From CAZHBD01 sp964530555 (GTDB lineage: Bacteria; Patescibacteriota; Saccharimonadia; Saccharimonadales; AWTP1-31): 12,301 nucleotides of DNA. Positions within the stretch are counted from its first letter, which is position 1. The number at the start of each line of letters is the position of its first letter. This document shows positions 6,988 to 12,301 of this stretch, one piece after another. The notes beneath the pieces are model-generated. The model saw only the letters and a program-made list of their open reading frames with translations, had not been told where the DNA came from and ran no database searches. Position numbers and translations under genes: made by a program. The stretch spans positions 1-12,301 of the forward strand of contig CAZHBD010000028.1 of the NCBI GenBank assembly GCA_964530555.1, in the 5' to 3' direction.

Positions 6988-7536
6988 ATGAAACGAGCAT
7001 TCCTTTTACTAGCAATCTTAGCGGTAGGAGGAGCGATTGTTTTCTCCGGCTACAAAATCTTTGGCAAAAAGACAACAAAACCAAACAGCGGCACGTCTTC
7101 TCAGCCTGCTAGCAACAAGCCATCAGCTAGCGACCCCAGTGAAGGCGGCAAATATTTAGTGATAAAAGAATGGGGTGTTAGGCTGCCAATATCAGAACTT
7201 TCTACCCAGGGCATAAAGTACGTTTTTAATACCGACCTGGTTCAGGACTTTGGCGGGCAAGAAGCTGTTGATTTCTATACTCCTAGCTTCAACCAAAGCG
7301 CCCTAAAGTGTGATGAGGTAGGTAGCCAGCCCAAGGTGCTCGCTAGGCTGGTGCGTGAGTCCACAACCGGTAGTGCAGTTACTACTGATCCCGCGCCAAT
7401 TAAAGAACTAAAAGGCTTTCGTTACTATTCAATCGCTACAGACTGTAAACAGGCGGTAGAACAAAAAGGCTCATCTGAAGACCAGGCTTTACTAACCAAA
7501 TTAACAAGGAGCATTGATGATATAGCCAGTTACTAG
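6988..7536 (+). CDS. Small membrane-anchored extracytoplasmic protein, 182 aa
   Basis: The N-terminus is a signal anchor: MKR, then a hydrophobic segment at 4-22, then the basic GYKIFGKK. A Ser/Pro/Thr/Asn-rich linker (~29-52) leads to a folded domain of ~130 residues that starts KYLVIKEWGVRLPI (55-68). No lipobox cysteine follows the hydrophobic segment, so it is probably a transmembrane anchor rather than a lipoprotein. Two cysteines (108 and 153) in the outer domain could form a disulfide. I recall the 'YLVIKEWGVR' opening from uncharacterised anchored proteins of Saccharibacteria and related CPR lineages, but this is from memory and no function is known to me. Start and translation are supported by a promoter and AGGAGG. 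The secreted CHAP protein follows 45 bases later on the same strand without an obvious promoter, so the two are probably co-transcribed. Confidence 0.85.
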   Translation: MKRAFLLLAILAVGGAIVFSGYKIFGKKTTKPNSGTSSQPASNKPSASDPSEGGKYLVIKEWGVRLPISELSTQGIKYVFNTDLVQDFGGQEAVDFYTPSFNQSALKCDEVGSQPKVLARLVRESTTGSAVTTDPAPIKELKGFRYYSIATDCKQAVEQKGSSEDQALLTKLTRSIDDIASY

Positions 7537-7581
7537 ATCGCTTACGCTTAAACAGTAAGGGGTGGGCATAGGGAGTAGTTT

Positions 7582-9324
7582 ATGCAACACCTCAACTTAG
7601 GAGAACAAACACACCTTGAACAAAATGTTTTGAAAACACAAATTGATAGGCGCAGAGGCCTGGGTTTCCGAATCCGTGCCTCGCTGGTTGCCGCTCTCAG
7701 CCTTATGGGCGCAGTTGGTCTGAATGAGGTTTCACCGACGGATGCTGCAGCTGATACTGTTCAAGATCTTGGCACATCGCCCGACTATCCATACTTAAAT
7801 GCAATGGCCTATAATACTGCGGACTATGACTGGTGGGTTGATGAAAATGGCAATGGCAAACCCGATGTCACTGCTATGGTAAGCGACAACGATGAATTAG
7901 TCAGTCCATACGGCTATTACTATCGTAACTGCACTGATGGGGCAGCTTACTGGGTAAAGAAATATGATAGCGTGGATGTTTCGGGCCTTGGTAATGCAAA
8001 AGATTGGGATGATAATGCTGCTCGCAGGGGCTATTTGGTTAAGAGCGGTGGCGCACAAAATATTGAAGTTGGCGATATAGCTCAAAGTGATGATGGTTTA
8101 TATGGCCATGTGGGATTTGTGGTTCAAGTTGTAAAAAACGAGCAAGGTGTAGTAACAAAAGTTAAACTTGCAGAAATGAATAAAGCCGGTACGGGTGGCT
8201 ATTCGTTTGCCGAGTACACAGGTAAGAATGGGGCGGGCAACTTCATCAGATACGGTTCTTATGATTGGGATCATTTTATTGACGTCAACGGTGTAGGTTC
8301 TGCTGCTGGCGGAGCTTCTCAATCAGCGCAGCTTAATGAATCGAAGCCATTTGCTCTGAAGCGTGGGGACGGTATGGAGCTCTTCTACCGTGATGTTAAT
8401 GACAAACTGGAAAGTGCGGGCTGGAGTGCGACTCATAGCTGGGTGGGTCCGTTCGTGAGGTCGGGGAGTGAAGAGGCGAGTAACCCTGTAGCTCTATCGC
8501 GCGGAGTTGATTCGATGGATGTCTTTTATCGCGACTACGCTGGCAACATTCGTAATATAGGCTGGACCGCTGCAAGTGGGTGGGGAGTAGTGGTATCGAG
8601 AGTTACCGACGGCTCGGTTAGCGGCGATATCTCAGCAATCACTCGCGGGCCAGATAGTATGGACGTGTTCTATCGTAATGGTGTCGGGAATCTGGTAAAC
8701 ATCGGCTGGTCAGCCATAACTGGCTGGAGTAAACCGCAAACATTGGTGGCTGACGGCTCGGTCGCGGGCAGCCCTGTTGCTATCGCTCGAGGCAATAAGG
8801 CTATGGATGTCTTTTACAGGGATAAAAATAATAGGCTTGAAGATGTGGGCTGGGATGCAACCACTGGTTGGAAGCCGCCATATGCTCGTGCCAATAACAT
8901 GCAAGGAAATCCTGCTGCGATTGCCAGGACTACAGGTAGCATGGATATCTACTTTAGAGATACCAATAACGGGCTTGGTAACGCCTGGTGGGATGTAAAC
9001 TCAGGCTGGCATTACCAAGGTTTGGAAAACAGTGGCGTCAACAGCGACCCAGCAGTCCTAACGCGAACCGGTGCGGATCAGAGCGTATTCTATGTCGACA
9101 CATCAGGCAGCTTGCGAGAAAAATCATGGAGTTCGACTTCCGGCTGGGCCGGATCGGTAACGCACGCGAACAATGTCACTGGCAGCCCGTCGGCCATCGC
9201 AAGAACAGATGGCAACATGGATGTCTTTGTAAGAGGCAACAACGGGCAGATGTTGAATGTTTGGTGGGATTGGCGAGTAGGCTGGAACGTTGGCACGCCT
9301 GTACCAAACAATGTTCGCCCATAA
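7582..9324 (+). CDS. Secreted CHAP-domain amidase/peptidase fused to a seven-repeat PLL-like beta-propeller lectin
   Basis: This 580-aa exported protein has a long basic N-region (1-32), a hydrophobic core (ASLVAALSLMGAVGL, 33-47) and a likely cleavage after AAA (55-57). Residues ~66-235 form a CHAP domain, the fold of amidases and endopeptidases that cut peptidoglycan. The putative catalytic Cys117 is in YYYRNCTDGAAYWV, His176 in YGHVGFVV, and Glu198 in LAEMN is a candidate third residue. A calcium-loop-like DENGNGKPD (87-95) precedes it. Residues 256-572 hold seven repeats beginning at 256, 302, 350, 398, 444, 490 and 536. Each has an [P/I]xAxxR start, a (M)DVFYR-type strand and a closing W-[S/D]-x3-x-W. 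Repeat 7 (MDVFVRGNNGQMLNVWWD) closely resembles the blades of the bacterial PLL fucose-lectin family (DUF346-like). The start has GGGAG at 7571-7575, six bases from the ATG. Sugar specificity and bond cut cannot be read from sequence. Confidence 0.92.
   Translation: MQHLNLGEQTHLEQNVLKTQIDRRRGLGFRIRASLVAALSLMGAVGLNEVSPTDAAADTVQDLGTSPDYPYLNAMAYNTADYDWWVDENGNGKPDVTAMVSDNDELVSPYGYYYRNCTDGAAYWVKKYDSVDVSGLGNAKDWDDNAARRGYLVKSGGAQNIEVGDIAQSDDGLYGHVGFVVQVVKNEQGVVTKVKLAEMNKAGTGGYSFAEYTGKNGAGNFIRYGSYDWDHFIDVNGVGSAAGGASQSAQLNESKPFALKRGDGMELFYRDVNDKLESAGWSATHSWVGPFVRSGSEEASNPVALSRGVDSMDVFYRDYAGNIRNIGWTAASGWGVVVSRVTDGSVSGDISAITRGPDSMDVFYRNGVGNLVNIGWSAITGWSKPQTLVADGSVAGSPVAIARGNKAMDVFYRDKNNRLEDVGWDATTGWKPPYARANNMQGNPAAIARTTGSMDIYFRDTNNGLGNAWWDVNSGWHYQGLENSGVNSDPAVLTRTGADQSVFYVDTSGSLREKSWSSTSGWAGSVTHANNVTGSPSAIARTDGNMDVFVRGNNGQMLNVWWDWRVGWNVGTPVPNNVRP
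7903..8286 (+). other. CHAP catalytic domain (part of the 7582 gene)
   Basis: This covers codons 108-235 and carries the putative Cys117/His176 dyad with Glu198 and Asn200 in LAEMN nearby. Order and spacing follow the CHAP pattern: Cys at the start of a helix, His at the start of a strand about 60 residues on, then an acidic residue on the next strand. No key residue is missing, so an active enzyme is expected. Confidence 0.85.
8347..9297 (+). repeat. Seven diverged ~46-48 codon repeats encoding propeller blades
   Basis: Repeat starts fall at codons 256, 302, 350, 398, 444, 490 and 536 (spacing 46, 48, 48, 46, 46, 46). The most conserved element is the ATGGATGTCTT-type segment encoding MDVF, seen at 8515, 8803 and 9217 with variants at 8659 and 8941. 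Repeat 6 has lost the MDVFYR form (it reads QSVFYVD), and repeats 5-7 have WWD or SW in place of GW. The copies have diverged in DNA while keeping protein pattern, so this is an old functional array rather than a recent tandem expansion. Confidence 0.88.
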
Positions 9325-9327
9325 AGT

Positions 9328-9906
9328 TTAGGCTTGTGTGCCACCGATACCATCGGCGCGGGCGAGTATTTCCTCAGGATTTCTGATCAGGAGCTGGATA
9401 TCAGAGCGAACAGTGGCAGCCAGCCCGTTAAGAACATACACGCGGCCTAGTACGCGTTTGGCCCCATCAACTTGCTCACGTACCCAAAAACTGTCCTGAG
9501 GACCCAAAGATTCCTGAGGTTCGCTACGACTCTCCCACGGGAGAGAGTAATGGGCCCGGAGACCAAGAGTTGGAGCGTCGATAACATGACCCAAAAATGA
9601 TTGGCCCTCAAAGCTGCCGGTTCCGCGATCGATCTCGGTTGCAATACTTATTCGGCCAATAGAGCTGGGCGAGCCTAGTAGGGTAATAGTTCGCGCTTCT
9701 TTGTCGGACTCGCGGGGAATCTTTATGCTATCAATTGCTGCATACAACTGCTCAAAGCTGGCATCCAGCGCATATCTTTCTGCGACTGCGTAAACACCGT
9801 GCAAGTCACCAATACCGGTGGGTTTTGTCTGGTTTTGCAGGCAAACAGCCGCCCGATATGCGGAGGTACTAAGGCCAGCTTTTTGTGCTTGTTTATCTAT
9901 ACTCAT
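9328..9906 (-). CDS. Unknown soluble protein, 192 aa
   Basis: I do not recognise this protein. It has no signal peptide or membrane helix. Residues 1-60 are helical, with a segment AQKAGLSTSAYRAAV (7-21) whose shape recalls a DNA-binding helix-turn-helix, though this is weak. The centre (~72-165) looks like beta strands (ARTITLLG, GRISIATEID, FWVREQVD, RVLGRVYVLN). The C-terminus (~165-183) is helical. A short internal duplication gives PQES-LG-PQDS around 130-139. One cysteine is present (22). It has its own minus-strand promoter in the gap before 10006 and converges on the CHAP gene with only 3 bases between stops. An alternative reading as a nucleic-acid-binding or nucleotidyl-handling protein cannot be supported from sequence alone. 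Confidence 0.75.
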   Translation of the reverse strand: MSIDKQAQKAGLSTSAYRAAVCLQNQTKPTGIGDLHGVYAVAERYALDASFEQLYAAIDSIKIPRESDKEARTITLLGSPSSIGRISIATEIDRGTGSFEGQSFLGHVIDAPTLGLRAHYSLPWESRSEPQESLGPQDSFWVREQVDGAKRVLGRVYVLNGLAATVRSDIQLLIRNPEEILARADGIGGTQA

Positions 9907-9923
9907 AATAATGCAAAAAATAA

Positions 9924-9951
9924 ACTATACATCATTTGAATATAAAAGCAA
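9924..9951 (-). promoter_or_regulatory. Promoter of the 9906 minus-strand gene
   Basis: On the minus strand, -35 TTGCTT (9951-9946) is followed after 16 bases by -10 TATAGT (9929-9924, 5 of 6). Transcription would start near 9917, about 11 bases before the ATG at 9906, and the leader has no Shine-Dalgarno sequence. Confidence 0.5.
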
Positions 9952-9967
9952 TAACTCGAAAGCCGTG

Positions 9968-9996
9968 TTGTCATTTAGTGAAAGCATAAGTATAAT
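9968..9996 (+). promoter_or_regulatory. Sigma70-type promoter for the 10006 operon, nearly leaderless
   Basis: -35 TTGTCA (9968-9973, 5 of 6), 17-base spacer, and a perfect -10 TATAAT (9991-9996). The expected start is about 10003, leaving only about 3 bases before the ATG at 10006 and no room for a Shine-Dalgarno site. It is divergent from the 9906 promoter within a 99-base gap. Confidence 0.75.
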
Positions 9997-10005
9997 CAAA
10001 CCCAA

Positions 10006-10572
10006 ATGGAAGGTAACAAGAAACCTGAGGCCGTGGCATTCTCGCGCCCAGCGCCCAAAAAGCGTTTTGAGGCGTTGCAGCCGTTGCTCGCAGGTGTAAA
10101 AAAACATTACTCTAAGTTACCAAAGCCAGCAAAACTCTTCGTAAAACTACTACCGCTTCTTGTTCTTATACTTATTACTTTCGGGGTGTATAGAAACGCT
10201 AACAAGTTTGCCAGTACCGACCTATGCCGAGGTGAATCGAGTAGCCCAATCTATAAAGAGGCGGCAAATGTCATTAACCCACAAGCTTCATCAAAGCTGG
10301 GTGATGTTGTAAGGCGTATAAAACAGATGAAACGCTACGACAGAGACCCTAACTGTATGTACGCGGTTACGGTGTATTATATAAACATCAGCGACGCTAA
10401 AAATGCCAAAGAGTCACTCACCAAGTTAAAATCTGTGTATGATAGCAAAACCGGTTTTTCTAAGGATTATCGTAACGGAACAATACCTATAAGCTTTTTA
10501 GAAACTAAGGTCAAGGGGCTGGATATTTTATCGAGCCAGGCAGACAAAGGCACAATTAACGTCAAGCCATGA
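10006..10572 (+). CDS. Single-pass membrane protein with helical extracytoplasmic domain, 188 aa
   Basis: I do not recognise the family. A basic cytoplasmic N-terminus (1-43, many Lys/Pro/Arg) leads to one membrane helix (~44-62, LFVKLLPLLVLILITFGVY). The outer domain (~63-188) contains paired amphipathic helices (IYKEAANVI, LGDVVRRIKQM, CMYAVTVYYINISDAKNAKESLTKL) with spacing reminiscent of one or two TPR-like hairpins. Two cysteines (74 and 117) could form a disulfide. Its stop overlaps the start of the next gene by 4 bases (ATGA, 10569-10572), so the two are translationally coupled. A membrane-anchored helper for the exported surface protein (assembly, retention or export) is a fair guess from that coupling, not shown by any motif. 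Confidence 0.82.
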   Translation: MEGNKKPEAVAFSRPAPKKRFEALQPLLAGVKKHYSKLPKPAKLFVKLLPLLVLILITFGVYRNANKFASTDLCRGESSSPIYKEAANVINPQASSKLGDVVRRIKQMKRYDRDPNCMYAVTVYYINISDAKNAKESLTKLKSVYDSKTGFSKDYRNGTIPISFLETKVKGLDILSSQADKGTINVKP

Positions 10573-12301
10573 AGCGCGTAGTTAACAAAAGATTGATACT
10601 AACAGGTTTACTGATGTTTGTGTCAGTTGTAGGTTTTACTACGTTCTTAGGCATTGCCAGCCCAAAACAAGCCAGTGCATTAGTCACAAATGGCTCTAGC
10701 ATACCTGATTTTCGTGAAAACGATGCCAATATCGGTAATTGTACTGACTCCAACATCCGTAGAGTTGCAGAGACTACTTGGATATCACTGGCTTCTGACT
10801 CAAGCGCTGTAAGTATCAGTAACTTTGTAGCCGGTTCAACAAACAGTGTTGACTTACGTTTTTGGTCGGCTATTTACAAGTGTCATAACAATCCAGACGA
10901 AACCACAGATGTTTACTACTCAGAGTTTCGTATTGAGTCAGCAAGCTACAGATTCACGGACTGTGCAAATTCTGGAACTGAGTTCGATATTCCTGAACTT
11001 GCGAATAAAAACCTCCGGGTACGTGGTGATGGCGTTACGTCAACCAATCGTTGGTCGATAGAGAGTTTGCCATTTAGTATTAATACGTCTGGTGTGACTG
11101 CATCAACTGCGGTCTGTGTCAAAGTTACGGCAAAAGTATATAACAGTTTTGTTTCAGGAGCACCGCGTTTTAGGTGTGTAGCCGACCCAGCCCAGACTAT
11201 ACCGAACGAATTTGGTGCTGTTGATGGTTGTAACGACTCATACGCTGAGAACAACTTTTTAATCCAAGTTCCACCACCCCAGCCAAGCCTAATCATCGAA
11301 GATAGGTGTGAAGGCTTATACGTAAATACCAACGGCGACAGAGTGGACGTGTACCAGAATGGAGGGGGTATAGGTAGTGTTAAGCCCGTACCGGGTACAA
11401 TTAACCTAAAGGGTAGTTACTCATACGGTACAAAGTTTGATGTAGCTGCAATACCTGGGCCAGGGCAGTCTAGTACGGCGCACTGGGAGCCACATATATG
11501 GAATAAGCCAGCGCGATGTGAAGAAAGGCTCGAAGCGCATTCAGGGAGTATTAACCTTAAGCCAGACGAGGAGTCTCCCGCGAACGCTGAGTTTAATCCG
11601 TATATTTCGTTTACGCATTATGATGTTAATGCGGTAAATAATGTGAACGTTATCTGTGAATATTTTGTCTTGAGACAAAGTGGTGCGGAAGAAGCATTAG
11701 ATAACGATAATAATGCGACGGCTACAGTTGGCCCTGGCAATTATAGCTGTGACCGAACTGGTGTAAATGCGGTCAGTATATCGGTGTCAGTTTCGGCTGG
11801 TGATGAGGTATGCGTTCGAATATCTGCTGAGATTTCTGCTGGCACACTAAACGCTGGTTTAGGCCAAGGAGTAATTGTTTATGATGATAGTGGTGCTATT
11901 GTAGAGCGAGGACCAAAAACCGAGTTGTCAGGTGGCAGGTTTTGCGTTCCGGTGGTGAACAAGCCCTATGTCTCTGTATACGGCGGTGATGTAACGACTG
12001 GTGCCGGGTTCGAAGGCTCCACTATTCAGCCTTCAGGCGCATGTCCGTCAAGAGCAACCGATCCAGCCAACTATAGTGGTGAGATCAGGGCGAACTTACG
12101 AGGCGATAACCAAGGTTCGGGGGTGCAATTTGCGGCATTTGCGCTGGGTGCAATTAACACTACAACCGAAAAGCGTTTCGCGACTGCATCGCTGAACCAG
12201 GGTGGTAAGATAGATCGCTTGGCATTTGCAAATACGGGTGCGACTGATCCTGCTGTATCGGGAACATTCGGCGCACTGCAGTGTATCCATGACTTTACAA
12301 A
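10569..12301 (+). CDS. Exported Cys-rich surface protein with 'YGGDV' motif (3' partial)
   Basis: The frame is open from the ATG at 10569 to the right edge (577 full codons, no stop), so the C-terminus is outside the window. It begins with a clear signal peptide: MKRVVNKR, hydrophobic 9-30, cleavage site ASA near 35-37. The mature part is Asn/Ser/Thr/Val-rich, mostly beta, with at least 15 cysteines (such as 58, 105, 132, 183, 203, 221, 247, 317, 363, 394, 415, 459, 492, 572), which suggests a disulfide-bonded modular exoprotein. A Pro-rich hinge (VPPPQPS, 234-240) separates an N-terminal module from the rest. KPYVSVYGGDVTTGAGF (465-481) resembles a motif I recall from large uncharacterised surface proteins of Saccharibacteria. 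It overlaps the upstream membrane-protein gene by 4 bases and has no strong Shine-Dalgarno site, so it depends on coupling. Function is unknown; a surface or adhesion role is inferred. Confidence 0.9.
   Translation, partial: MKRVVNKRLILTGLLMFVSVVGFTTFLGIASPKQASALVTNGSSIPDFRENDANIGNCTDSNIRRVAETTWISLASDSSAVSISNFVAGSTNSVDLRFWSAIYKCHNNPDETTDVYYSEFRIESASYRFTDCANSGTEFDIPELANKNLRVRGDGVTSTNRWSIESLPFSINTSGVTASTAVCVKVTAKVYNSFVSGAPRFRCVADPAQTIPNEFGAVDGCNDSYAENNFLIQVPPPQPSLIIEDRCEGLYVNTNGDRVDVYQNGGGIGSVKPVPGTINLKGSYSYGTKFDVAAIPGPGQSSTAHWEPHIWNKPARCEERLEAHSGSINLKPDEESPANAEFNPYISFTHYDVNAVNNVNVICEYFVLRQSGAEEALDNDNNATATVGPGNYSCDRTGVNAVSISVSVSAGDEVCVRISAEISAGTLNAGLGQGVIVYDDSGAIVERGPKTELSGGRFCVPVVNKPYVSVYGGDVTTGAGFEGSTIQPSGACPSRATDPANYSGEIRANLRGDNQGSGVQFAAFALGAINTTTEKRFATASLNQGGKIDRLAFANTGATDPAVSGTFGALQCIHDFT

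Noticed and set aside
9344..9356. Hairpin CCGAT-ACC-ATCGG near the convergent stops
   Set aside because: A 5-bp stem without a T-run inside the minus-strand gene is too weak to call a terminator.
8988..9386. Alternative-frame reading frame of 132 codons across the end of the CHAP gene
   Set aside because: It lies in the propeller repeats in another frame, and its composition (many Arg, Cys, Trp, Gln) is that of an out-of-frame translation.
9495..9519. Direct repeat CCTGAGG twice
   Set aside because: Seven bases within coding sequence; it reflects the short PQES/PQDS peptide duplication and not a mobile element or recombination site.
9530..9545. Inverted repeat CTCTCCC-AC-GGGAGAG
   Set aside because: A 7-bp palindrome with a 2-base centre inside the coding part of the 9328 gene, with no T-run, so it is not a terminator, and a single copy gives no operator evidence.
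10946..11332. Minus-strand 128-codon frame inside the surface protein gene
   Set aside because: The plus-strand frame is continuous with a signal peptide and a motif-rich exported protein; the minus frame shows nothing protein-like.
12001..12195. Plus-strand 64-codon frame near the right edge
   Set aside because: It overlaps the surface protein in another frame and has no start signals.
1..12301. Recoded TGA (glycine) as in Gracilibacteria/SR1
   Set aside because: TGA ends several genes at natural protein ends, such as the ABC transporter at 4430 and the 6817 and 10572 stops, and no gene needs read-through.
1..12301. CRISPR array, tRNA, rRNA, insertion sequence or prophage
   Set aside because: No spaced short repeats, cloverleaf sequences, rRNA-like segments, transposase motifs or terminal inverted repeats were seen; the only array is the protein-coding blade repeat.

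Overview
The window looks like a piece of a Candidate Phyla Radiation chromosome, most probably Candidatus Saccharibacteria (TM7). The reasons are inferential. Genes are very tightly packed, several predicted promoters end almost on the start codon, and there is a block of small secreted or membrane-anchored proteins of a kind I remember from that phylum: a 'KYLVIKEWGVR' anchored protein, a Cys-rich surface protein with a 'PYVSVYGGDV' motif, and a CHAP protein with a 'SPYGYYYRNC' active-site region. TGA ends several genes cleanly, so the standard bacterial code fits and the TGA=Gly code of Gracilibacteria/SR1 does not. No rRNA, tRNA, CRISPR array, transposase or phage gene was seen.

Layout. 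1-1578 (+): 3' part of a membrane-anchored serine hydrolase of the beta-lactamase/PBP-like fold, then a small unknown soluble protein. 1580-2653 (-): the universal GTPase/ATPase YchF, convergent with the previous gene at a 1-base gap. 2691-4430 (+): an ABC half-transporter (exporter type), divergent from ychF across only 37 bases that hold two back-to-back promoters. 4510-5586 and 5636-6817 (+): two large unknown proteins, each with its own sigma70-type promoter. The second ends in a probable membrane hairpin. 6818-6987: AT-rich intergenic region with overlapping inverted repeats and a promoter. 6988-9324 (+): a small membrane-anchored protein and a secreted CHAP amidase/peptidase fused to seven ~46-48 residue repeats that should form a PLL-like seven-bladed lectin propeller. 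9328-9906 (-): an unknown soluble protein. 10006-12301 (+): a single-pass membrane protein overlapping by 4 bases a long exported Cys-rich surface protein that runs off the right edge.

How the genes fit together. The window reads as mixed housekeeping (ychF, ABC exporter) and cell-envelope/secretome content: a periplasm-side serine hydrolase, a secreted wall hydrolase with a predicted sugar-binding propeller, and an anchored protein paired with an exported surface protein. In an epibiont such proteins would suit attachment to and processing of a partner cell surface, but that role is inference. The most interesting single object is the CHAP plus seven-blade protein. The most interesting regulatory pattern is that several genes appear leaderless or nearly so, while the two genes of the 6988-9324 secretion block have ordinary Shine-Dalgarno sites.
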